NCBI GenBank assembly: GCA_965242845.1
Contig: CBDETC010000002.1
Coordinates: forward strand, 868,001 to 932,000
Source of the DNA: RHLJ01 sp965242845
GTDB taxonomy: Bacteria; Bacteroidota; Rhodothermia; Balneolales; Balneolaceae
Length of the DNA stretch: 64,000 bases
Direction of reading: 5' to 3'
Positions within the stretch are counted from its first letter, which is position 1. Each line of letters begins with the position of its first letter. A program made the position numbers and the translations under genes. The notes beneath the pieces are model-generated. The model had not been told where the DNA came from. It searched no databases and saw only the letters and a list, made by a program, of their open reading frames with translations. This document shows, piece by piece, positions 45,407 through 52,927 of the stretch.

Positions 45407-46511
45407 CCTTCGTGAGCTTATTCCTGGGAATTTTAATGAGTGAGACACATCCCCCTGTTTCAGGAAATGTGATTCTGAGTCCGCCTGACTCTCCATAATA
45501 GATTGTGAGGCGTTCTTGAATATTCTTCAGCCCTACTCCCCATTTTGTTTTTTCTAATTCGCTCTCTTGTGATTGTTCGATTCCATCATCTTTTACTTCG
45601 ACATACAGATACTCGTTATCCAGATAGGTCGAAATAATAATGGTGCATTTTTTTATTGATTTGCCAACTCCATGCTTGATAGAATTCTCCACCAATGGCT
45701 GAATTAAATAGCATGGTATTTTGGACGATTTTGTTTCTTCGTCAATATGAAGTTTCAAGGAAAGCCGCTCCTGAAACCTTGATTTCTCAATGTTTAGATA
45801 CTTTTCCAGAAAATCAATTTCAGCCTCGATAGTACAGGAATTGGGCCTGTTTTGATCAAAGGTACTTTTGATCAGCTCTTCCAGCCTGTCTAGAGTATTT
45901 ATTGCTTTATCCGGATTTGAGTGGATTAAAAAATCCACCATATTCAGCGTATTAAACAAAAAGTGCGGTTTCAACTGAGCTTTTAAAGCAGATAGCGTAG
46001 CATTATTAAGCTGTGCTTCTAATTTGTTGGTTCGCTCTGTTGCCTCAGTTAAATCTTCGTAGTAATCCTGCATACCAGAAAGGGTGGCAATCCCCCAGTA
46101 AAGCAAAAAAGCCATTGATCCCGAGACTATAAACTGCCTCCTTAGCACACTCACTACTACTTCCAACCCTCCTGAGAAAAAATTGTATCCGTCGATGGCG
46201 GATCTTAAAAACTGTACCAGAAAAGTGAATACCGCTACATACACCAGGCTTAGGATGAAGTGAATAGCGATGTATCGGAAGCTCTTAAAAAGAGAAAATT
46301 TTGAAGAAATAAATACAATGACAGGAAAAAAGATAAACGGAATGAGGACATACAGCATCGTGTACATCATTACTCGTTGAAAAGAAGAGTTCTGAAACTG
46401 GTCGATGAAATATAAATTCACAATAAAAACCAGAAGTAGAAAAATTACTGCAAGAAGTATTAGTCCTCTTCTTATCTCTTTTATATAAGTCAGTTCCCTG
46501 AATAGGATCAT
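45381..46511 (-). CDS. LytS-type histidine kinase
   Basis: 376 residues: four membrane helices in the first 150 residues, a coiled coil, then LSALKAQLKPHFLFNTLNMVDFLI with the phosphoacceptor His (about 184), N-box LIQPLVENSIKHGVG, DDGIEQSQ and GVGLKNIQERL. It keeps all key residues and should be active. It starts within the stop of the preceding pseudokinase gene (46508-46511, ATGA overlap) and is co-translated with the LytTR regulator. Confidence 0.92.
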   Translation of the reverse strand: MILFRELTYIKEIRRGLILLAVIFLLLVFIVNLYFIDQFQNSSFQRVMMYTMLYVLIPFIFFPVIVFISSKFSLFKSFRYIAIHFILSLVYVAVFTFLVQFLRSAIDGYNFFSGGLEVVVSVLRRQFIVSGSMAFLLYWGIATLSGMQDYYEDLTEATERTNKLEAQLNNATLSALKAQLKPHFLFNTLNMVDFLIHSNPDKAINTLDRLEELIKSTFDQNRPNSCTIEAEIDFLEKYLNIEKSRFQERLSLKLHIDEETKSSKIPCYLIQPLVENSIKHGVGKSIKKCTIIISTYLDNEYLYVEVKDDGIEQSQESELEKTKWGVGLKNIQERLTIYYGESGGLRITFPETGGCVSLIKIPRNKLTKDDKNDNSR

Positions 46512-47587
46512 TCTTTCTCCTCCCTTTTTGAGCTTATTGCCAATACAAGGGCCTGATCCTCTATATAAGAATGGAATTTGCTATCCCTGTTTAACTGGAT
46601 CAGATTTGCTTCTATTACTTTGGTGAATGGCTCTTTTTCTAAAAACTCGAGCAAGCCTTCAGTGGTGGATATGGGTTCAACTCTAAGCTCAACAGTTAAC
46701 CTTCTTTTATCAATTTTAGTAGCCTGGTAAGCAAGAGTATCAAAGCCATTTAGATATGCGGTATACTTCCCAAAAATCAATTCTTCTACCAAAGGTATGA
46801 GAAGAATAATCGGAGGTACTTTCTCATCAATCTGCAATTTGCTCACATTCGTTTTGATATTAAGAAGAGCCTCTTTTCTCAACTTTAGAATCTCCGAATA
46901 AAGCTCAAATAGCTTCGTCTCCTCCATCAATGGATTGTATCCCCTCTCCATATTATCTACCAATTTCCTCAACAACCCCGCCATCGAAATCACCATCTGT
47001 GAAGCTAGCGCCGGATTTTCTTTTGTCTTTTCTTTGATATAAAGCAGGTTGGGGTAGATAATTTCCGGGTTTAGTTTCAGCTCCAATTCACTCATCTTTG
47101 CTCGCTGCAGCTCCAGCTTTAGTTCAGACTCTTTCACTGTTTCATTGCTATGTTGCCTTGCTTTAATCAAGCCTCCGGCCAATCCAATCATAGTTATGTA
47201 GCATAAATACCGCATTTCCAGGAAGGCCATAAAATCTCTTTCAACCCTTATATAATTGAACTCTGTACCGAAGAAAATCGAGTTTATAAACACCTGCCAA
47301 ATCGCGTGGATTACAAACAGGAATCCAGAAAAAAGCATATGCAGAAGAAAAGTCTTGGCATTTAGAATGGAGAAAAACTCTGGCCTCCTTCTGCTGAGCC
47401 AAAGAATAAGAAGAAGAGATATTCCTAATGGGAGGAATGCTAACCCTTCAACCAGAAATACCCCTACGTATCCAAATTCGACATTATCGAAGCTGGCTAC
47501 CACCAAGCTGGTTAATACTGCATTGTATATGGTAAATACAGCAGCGGCTAGGGCTACAACTATATAATCTTTTCGGCTCGTTAACAT
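46508..47587 (-). CDS. Degenerate LytS-like protein (pseudo-histidine kinase)
   Basis: 359 residues with four membrane helices and the same plan as its neighbour. Where the active kinase has LKAQLKPHFLFNTL, this has LELKLNPEIIYPNL: the phosphoacceptor His is replaced by Glu and the following Phe-Leu-Phe-Asn is lost. The N-box equivalent is IPLVEELIFGKYTAYL without the Asn and Lys-His. So it should neither autophosphorylate nor bind ATP in the usual way. It overlaps the true kinase by 4 bp and is first in the operon, suggesting it senses or modulates by forming heterodimers with that kinase. The role is inference. Confidence 0.75.
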   Translation of the reverse strand: MLTSRKDYIVVALAAAVFTIYNAVLTSLVVASFDNVEFGYVGVFLVEGLAFLPLGISLLLILWLSRRRPEFFSILNAKTFLLHMLFSGFLFVIHAIWQVFINSIFFGTEFNYIRVERDFMAFLEMRYLCYITMIGLAGGLIKARQHSNETVKESELKLELQRAKMSELELKLNPEIIYPNLLYIKEKTKENPALASQMVISMAGLLRKLVDNMERGYNPLMEETKLFELYSEILKLRKEALLNIKTNVSKLQIDEKVPPIILLIPLVEELIFGKYTAYLNGFDTLAYQATKIDKRRLTVELRVEPISTTEGLLEFLEKEPFTKVIEANLIQLNRDSKFHSYIEDQALVLAISSKREEKE

Positions 47588-47884
47588 ATTAAAAAAAAGA
47601 AATATGCCGCTTTGCTATTCTTTCAGCGCATTTTTTGTGACGAGTAGCTGTTAAATATTGATAAAGGACTTCCCAAGCCCGATACGCTCCTGATCACAAG
47701 CACATCTATCTAAAAGTTTTTATTGCGCTTCTTATATAACCGCAATATCCAACTATTAGTATTATTCTTAATGTGACGAGGGATAAGCCGAAAAGACTCG
47801 TTAATTTTTGTTAGAAAATGTTTCACTATTTAAATGCTTAATAGTGATCAAATTTGAGAAGGGAGAGAGAAATGATGTGAAATA
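47588..47884. other. Gene-free spacer upstream of the TCS operon
   Basis: About 300 bp, AT-rich, no gene supported on either strand. Presumably holds the promoter for the two-component operon reading left; I could not point to a sure promoter. Confidence 0.5.
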
Positions 47885-47915
47885 AAAAAGGCGATCAATA
47901 GATCGCCTTTTTGCT
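47885..47915 (-). terminator. Terminator after TPP-controlled TonB receptor
   Basis: AAAGGCGATC (47888-47897)/GATCGCCTTT (47902-47911) with T-run on the minus strand. Nearly identical to the hairpin at 37478-37507, including the A-rich left flank. Confidence 0.75.
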
Positions 47916-47918
47916 TTA

Positions 47919-50318
47919 TTAGAATTCCCACTTTACCTGAAACAAGAAGTTCCTGCCTGCTTGTGGGTAAAAATAATTGAACCGCTGTTCTCCTCCTGCA
48001 AAAAATCCGAAGGTATACCCATTAGTTTCATACTCGGTATCGAGAATATTATTTACCAGTAACGTCCCTGTGATTGATTCAGTAAACTCGAAACGATCAA
48101 GTGTATAGCTAAGCCTAAGGTCATTCACAAAGTACGGATCTATCGATCGGTCAGTATCCTGAGTATTGTCTAAGTACTGCCGGGAAACATATTTGGAAGA
48201 TAGTTCTGCTACAAATCCTGAATTGGTATAGCTTAGAATAGAATTCGAAATTACATTCGGAGAGAAAGAAATATCTGTATTAGTAAAGGTTCTTTCTACC
48301 TGTCCTCCGTTGTCAAAATCATCAATAAATTCAGAAACCTCATCGATTTTATTTTGGCTGAACGTGGCGTTTAATGCCCATTGAAGTTGATCATTAATCT
48401 GAATAGCTCCTTCAAGCTCAACACCCATTCGATAACTTCTGTCTACATTATCTCGGATATAAGCCCCAACATCGTTCACTTGTCCGGTAAGCACCAATTG
48501 GTCTTTGTAAAACATACCATAAGTACTCAAGCCCAGAACCAGTTTATCCAACTCTTTGGTGTATCCAGCTTCTACATTATATAATGTCTCATGCTCAGGC
48601 CGACTATTCGGTGTAGAATCTACATATTCGTTTCTTGTGGGCTCTTTATTTGCTACACCAAAAGAAATAAATGCACGATCACCTTCATAATTCCGGTATA
48701 CAATACCTGCCTTAGGATTGAAAAAAGTGAGCTTATCACTTTGGTCTATGAGTAGTTGACCGGTCCCGTCATTTCCGAAGAAATCATAATTGATTGTTCG
48801 AATTTGAGCATCCAGATAAGCATTGAAATTAGTACCAAGGAGATAGTTAAGCTTGGCATACAGGTTCATGTCTAGTTTATCAGCATCATTATCATAGTAA
48901 CGATCTTCTGTCTCGCTGTCTCCTGCAAAACGAGCCCATATTACTTCTCCAAAATGCCCCCCGTCATACTGATGAATTCCGCCACCAACGGTCAAATCCC
49001 AATCGGTACTCCTATACTTCGAAGAAAATATTCCTCCGTAGTAATCATTATCCAGCCATCTGCGACGTACTAAGTCAGAAGTAGCGGGTCCTGGGCCACT
49101 TAGTGTTATTCCATAATCACTTAGAGTTTCATCGGCTTTGTACTCTTCAAAATAACCTTGTCCTTTTGTGTAATGTAAGGATGCATTTGCCACCCAATCG
49201 CTGCTAATTTCATAGGAGTAATGCAGCTGGTAATAATCCTGACGATAATTATCTACCTGATTCTCATAAGGATCGCCGCTTTTCTCCGTTCCAGCCTCAT
49301 TAAATGTTCGGTTACCGCTTTCAAGTACGCTTTGTTCAACACCGTACCAGGCCTGGTAGGTGATCTCCTTTCCTGAAAATACATCCGCTCTGAGAATACT
49401 CCTTTCCCCACGTTTTGAGCCGGACAGATAAAAAGAATTCAAGTCCGCACTCGCACGATCTATAAATCCATCCGAAAGAATTTTCGACAACCTTCCTTCA
49501 AACATCCATCCATTTTCCATTAGCCCTGAACCAAGCTGTATGTTTGCCTTTCTGGTGTTGAATGAACCTACACCAGTATTTACTTCCGCAAAAGCATCTG
49601 TTCGGGATGTATTGGTTTGGAGATTAATTGATCCTCCAAAAGCTGCTGCTCCATTCGTAGAAGTCCCGACTCCGCGCTGGATTTGAATATTTTCGATAGA
49701 GGAAGCGATATCAGGTAAATCCACCCAAAATACTCCATGAGACTCCGCGTCATTAACAGGGATTCCATTAATAGTGACATTAATTCGAGCCGGATCCACC
49801 CCCCGAATTCTGATACCAGTATAGCCAATACCAGCGCCTGCATCAGAAGTTGTAACCACTGATGGGGCCAGATTCAAAAGGAACGGAACATCCTGGCCAA
49901 GATTCCTATTCTCGAGCTCCTCCTTACTTATGTTTGTAAACGTGAATGGTGTACTTTCATCCACTCGGGTAGCCTGAACGATTAATCCTGAGAAATGAGA
50001 AGCAACTCCATATTCCAGGTAAATTTCTAAGGGAGTTTCTTTGTCGCTCAGTTCAATAACTTGTGTTTTGAAGCCTAAAAATGAAATCTGAATTGTGTTA
50101 GGTTTCGAATCGATTAGTCTGAACTCAAAATAACCCTCGGTATCTGAAGAAGTACCATTTTGGGTGTCTATCTGAAGGATATTAGCCCCTGCAAGGGCTT
50201 CGCGTGTTTCAGCATCATATACATAACCGGTAATGGTTTGAGAAGATGCAAAAGAATAAATGAGTAATGAAAATATAGCCGCTAAAAACGGCTTAGAAAT
50301 GAATGTTTTTGAGAACAT
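47919..50318 (-). CDS. TonB-dependent receptor, TPP-riboswitch controlled (probable thiamine-related importer)
   Basis: 799 residues from ATG 50318 (GGAGG five bases upstream; an in-frame TTG inside that ribosome site is not the start). Signal peptide, carboxypeptidase-like domain (TITGYVYDAETREALAGANIL, about 28-48), TonB plug (about 120-240, with RIRGVDPARINVTINGIPVNDAESHG) and a 22-strand barrel ending FLFQVKWEF. Its 5' leader is a TPP riboswitch, so it is predicted to import thiamine or a precursor/derivative when intracellular TPP is low. No thi synthesis gene is near. Monocistronic, with a terminator downstream. Confidence 0.92.
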   Translation of the reverse strand: MFSKTFISKPFLAAIFSLLIYSFASSQTITGYVYDAETREALAGANILQIDTQNGTSSDTEGYFEFRLIDSKPNTIQISFLGFKTQVIELSDKETPLEIYLEYGVASHFSGLIVQATRVDESTPFTFTNISKEELENRNLGQDVPFLLNLAPSVVTTSDAGAGIGYTGIRIRGVDPARINVTINGIPVNDAESHGVFWVDLPDIASSIENIQIQRGVGTSTNGAAAFGGSINLQTNTSRTDAFAEVNTGVGSFNTRKANIQLGSGLMENGWMFEGRLSKILSDGFIDRASADLNSFYLSGSKRGERSILRADVFSGKEITYQAWYGVEQSVLESGNRTFNEAGTEKSGDPYENQVDNYRQDYYQLHYSYEISSDWVANASLHYTKGQGYFEEYKADETLSDYGITLSGPGPATSDLVRRRWLDNDYYGGIFSSKYRSTDWDLTVGGGIHQYDGGHFGEVIWARFAGDSETEDRYYDNDADKLDMNLYAKLNYLLGTNFNAYLDAQIRTINYDFFGNDGTGQLLIDQSDKLTFFNPKAGIVYRNYEGDRAFISFGVANKEPTRNEYVDSTPNSRPEHETLYNVEAGYTKELDKLVLGLSTYGMFYKDQLVLTGQVNDVGAYIRDNVDRSYRMGVELEGAIQINDQLQWALNATFSQNKIDEVSEFIDDFDNGGQVERTFTNTDISFSPNVISNSILSYTNSGFVAELSSKYVSRQYLDNTQDTDRSIDPYFVNDLRLSYTLDRFEFTESITGTLLVNNILDTEYETNGYTFGFFAGGEQRFNYFYPQAGRNFLFQVKWEF

Positions 50319-50323
50319 TAATT

Positions 50324-50354
50324 CCTCCAATTAAGTGTTTAGGTTAATGGAGGA
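50324..50354 (-). promoter_or_regulatory. Hairpin hiding the ribosome site of the TonB receptor
   Basis: On the minus strand CCTCCATTAA pairs with TTAATTGGAGG (one bulged T) around a nine-base loop. The 3' arm contains the GGAGG ribosome site five bases before the ATG at 50318. It lies between the TPP aptamer and the start codon, so it is the likely switch element that blocks translation when TPP is bound. Confidence 0.65.
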
Positions 50355-50378
50355 GGTAAACAAAGTAGCGATAAGCTC

Positions 50379-50461
50379 TGGTTTCCCTCCGCCGGTATTA
50401 TCCGGATCAGGTTGTAGGGTGTAATCTCAGCCAATCCCGTTTGGAAAGGCACCCCTAACCG
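50379..50461 (-). ncRNA. TPP riboswitch (THI element)
   Basis: On the minus strand the conserved cores are read in order: GGGGTGCC, GGCTGAGATTACACCC and ACCTGATCCGGATAATACCGGCGGAGGGA. The CUGAGA and the CCUGAUCCGGAUAAUACCGGCGGAGGGA-type block are the hallmarks of the TPP aptamer. It lies 61 bp upstream of the TonB receptor gene on the same strand. Other bases and P1 pairing (GGTT/AACC) are consistent. Confidence 0.95.
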
Positions 50462-50542
50462 CAATACAAAGGTAGTAAGAAATTCATTAATTATTACTTT
50501 CTTCCTTACCTTCCTTTTTACTGAACTTTTACTAATCAATCC

Positions 50543-51811
50543 ATGAAGACATTTACCTGTTCTCTTGTTTTCCTTTTCGCTTTTCTAGCATGCACTAATC
50601 CGCAGGATTCGAAAAACCAGAATCTTTCTGTAAATATTACTCCCGAAGATGTCGAAGCTCATATCACTTTTTTAGCTTCTGACGAATTAAAAGGGCGTGA
50701 GGCGGGTACTGCCGGTGAAGCTACTGCTGCCAATTACATTGCAGATCATTTTAGAGATTTTGGCCTGGAACCAGCAGGTGACGACCGAACTTTTTTTCAG
50801 GAATTCACGATCAATACCTCGCTCCTCCGCAATCCCCATTCAACAGATACCACCGGCGAAAAAAGGTTATCCAAAAATGTAGCTGGGATTCTTAAAGGAA
50901 ATGGAGAGAGTGATGAAATTATCATTATTGGAGCCCACTATGACCATCTTGGATATGGAGAGTTTGGTTCATTATATCGTGGGGATGTACAGAGAATACA
51001 TAATGGAGCCGATGATAATGCTTCCGGTACTACTGGACTTCTTGAACTTGCTCAGTATTTCTCAGAGCATCGCCCGCAAAAGGATATTCTGTTTCTCGCT
51101 TTTTCGGGTGAGGAAATGGGTTTACTCGGATCCGCGCACTATGTAGAGGAACCTACTGTAGATCTTGAGAATGCAATTGCCATGATTAACATGGATATGA
51201 TTGGTCGAATGACAGACAAGAAGCTTATGATTTTTGGAGTTGGGACTGCTGAAAAATGGGAAGCTATCCTTGATTCTGCTAATACAGGTGATCTTAATTT
51301 GGACAAAGTAAAAGACGGAACCGGGGCAAGTGATCATACCAGCTTTTACTACAAGAATATTCCTGTTCTGCACTACTTCACGGACACACATTCTGATTAC
51401 CACCGCCCTTCTGATGACACAGAATACATCAATTTTAATGGCACAGCACTGGCACTGCATCATCTAGTCCGAGTGATGGTTCAACTTGATGAAATGGATA
51501 AAACTGAGCTCGAATTTGTTGAAGCACCAGGAGAACAGCGGCCAAGTATGAGATTGGAGGGACCGACACTTGGCGTACTTCCTGATTATGGCTATGAGGG
51601 TGAAGGCATGAGGATTACTGGTACAAACCCTGGTCAGCCAGCAGCTAATGCTGGTTTACAAAACGGAGATGTTATTATTGGGCTGGGAGGCGAAAAACTT
51701 GCTGATATCTACGGATATATGGGCGCCTTAAATAAATTGAAGAAAGGTCAGTTAACGACCATTACTGTGCTAAGGGATGGAGAGGAAATGACCATGGATC
51801 TTCAACTATAA
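50543..51811 (+). CDS. M28-family aminopeptidase lipoprotein with PDZ domain
   Basis: 422 residues: signal peptide with lipobox (FLAC, Cys at about 17). Zinc-peptidase motifs of the M28 family: GAHYDHLG (His), NGADDNASG (bridging Asp), FSGEEMGLLGS (catalytic Glu), NMDMIGRM (Asp) and SDHTSFY (His). The last 90 residues form a PDZ domain (GMRITGTNPGQPAANAGLQNGDVIIGL). An envelope-anchored aminopeptidase, cleaving peptides outside the cytoplasm. Followed by the palindromic element at 51817. Confidence 0.93.
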   Translation: MKTFTCSLVFLFAFLACTNPQDSKNQNLSVNITPEDVEAHITFLASDELKGREAGTAGEATAANYIADHFRDFGLEPAGDDRTFFQEFTINTSLLRNPHSTDTTGEKRLSKNVAGILKGNGESDEIIIIGAHYDHLGYGEFGSLYRGDVQRIHNGADDNASGTTGLLELAQYFSEHRPQKDILFLAFSGEEMGLLGSAHYVEEPTVDLENAIAMINMDMIGRMTDKKLMIFGVGTAEKWEAILDSANTGDLNLDKVKDGTGASDHTSFYYKNIPVLHYFTDTHSDYHRPSDDTEYINFNGTALALHHLVRVMVQLDEMDKTELEFVEAPGEQRPSMRLEGPTLGVLPDYGYEGEGMRITGTNPGQPAANAGLQNGDVIIGLGGEKLADIYGYMGALNKLKKGQLTTITVLRDGEEMTMDLQL

Positions 51812-51816
51812 TCTTT

Positions 51817-51957
51817 GTCATTGCGAGGAGTAAAGAAGCTATGAAAAGCTAGGTTGATTACGACGAAGCAATCTCTGGTTTGAAGCTGTTTCGGAAAGAT
51901 TGCTTCGTCGATACTAAATGGAGACAGGACAAATCACCAAAGCCCTCTCGCAATGAC
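51817..51957. repeat. Palindromic MITE-like element with inner and outer inverted repeats
   Basis: Perfect 11-bp terminal inverted repeats GTCATTGCGAG (from 51818) and CTCGCAATGAC (to 51957), with an inner 14-bp perfect inverted repeat CGACGAAGCAATCT (51861-51874)/AGATTGCTTCGTCG (51897-51910). No coding content. It belongs to a type of repeat seen scattered in many bacterial genomes. It runs into the 5' end of the next gene's reading frame. Confidence 0.8.
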
Positions 51958-51966
51958 TACCAAAGA

Positions 51967-52920
51967 ATGAATTATCAGACTATGAAGCTAACTTATATCA
52001 TTGGATTATTTGGACTCCTAATCTCTTGCCAACAGCTTCCTGAGCCTGCCTATCTATCCATCCCACAAAGCAGTTCGGTACAAGCAGTCTCATTACTAGG
52101 AGATTCATTAAGAGCTCCATCTCTAAGTGACAGCCTTAGAGGAGCCTTCATCCAAAATCTTGTTGAAGCTGGAGAAGACTATAAAGCAGACTCTGTAAAT
52201 GTTGAGAATATAATCTGGTATGGAAGAAGGCTCGCTTATCTGGCTGAGTATCAGCAGGCTATTGAGATATACTCTAAAGGGATTGAGCTACATCCGGAAG
52301 AGCCTCAGCTTCTTCGGCACCGCGGGCACAGGTATATCACATTACGGGCACTCGATCATGCCATCCAGGATTTCGAAAAAGCGGGAGAGCTTATAAAAGG
52401 CACTGAAGACATTGTAGAACACGATGGTTTGCCCAATGCATTAAATATGCCGCGAAGCTCTTTACACACTAATACCTGGTATCACCTTGGATTGTCTTAC
52501 TACCTGAAAGGGGATTTTGAAAAAGCTCAAAAAGCGTACGAGAAGTGTATCATAGCCAGTACCAATGACGATATGCTGGTGGCAGCTGTGTACTGGTATT
52601 ATATGTCGCTTAAAAGAGGTGGAAAGGATGAGCTAGCCGGGCAAATTATCGAACCTATCCATGCAGATATGGATATTATTGAGAATGACAGTTACTTAAA
52701 GCTTTTACTGGTTTTCAAGTCTGAATTTGAATCTGAACTCCTTCTTGATGAAGGATCTGATGCTCTTAGCAATGCTACTATTGGTTATGGAATTGGCAAC
52801 TGGCATTTCATGAACGGAAGAACCGACCGTGCCTATGAAATTTGGGCCCAGGTTGTTGAAGGACACAGCTGGGCTTCATTCGGGTTTATTGCCAGTGAAA
52901 CTGAATTAGCCGCTAAATAA
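51967..52920 (+). CDS. TPR lipoprotein
   Basis: An open frame begins at 51880, but its first 29 codons lie in the palindromic element, so I choose ATG 51967 (or 51982, MKLTYIIGLFGLLISC). With that, a signal peptide and lipobox (LISC) are at the N-terminus. The rest has TPR-like repeats, e.g. YQQAIEIYSKGIELHPEEPQLLRHRGH, HAIQDFEKAGEL and TNTWYHLGLSYYLKGDFEKAQKAYEKCI. A lipid-anchored protein-interaction factor of unknown role. The upstream element may supply its 5' leader. Confidence 0.75.
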   Translation: MNYQTMKLTYIIGLFGLLISCQQLPEPAYLSIPQSSSVQAVSLLGDSLRAPSLSDSLRGAFIQNLVEAGEDYKADSVNVENIIWYGRRLAYLAEYQQAIEIYSKGIELHPEEPQLLRHRGHRYITLRALDHAIQDFEKAGELIKGTEDIVEHDGLPNALNMPRSSLHTNTWYHLGLSYYLKGDFEKAQKAYEKCIIASTNDDMLVAAVYWYYMSLKRGGKDELAGQIIEPIHADMDIIENDSYLKLLLVFKSEFESELLLDEGSDALSNATIGYGIGNWHFMNGRTDRAYEIWAQVVEGHSWASFGFIASETELAAK

Positions 52921-52927
52921 TCTGCGC

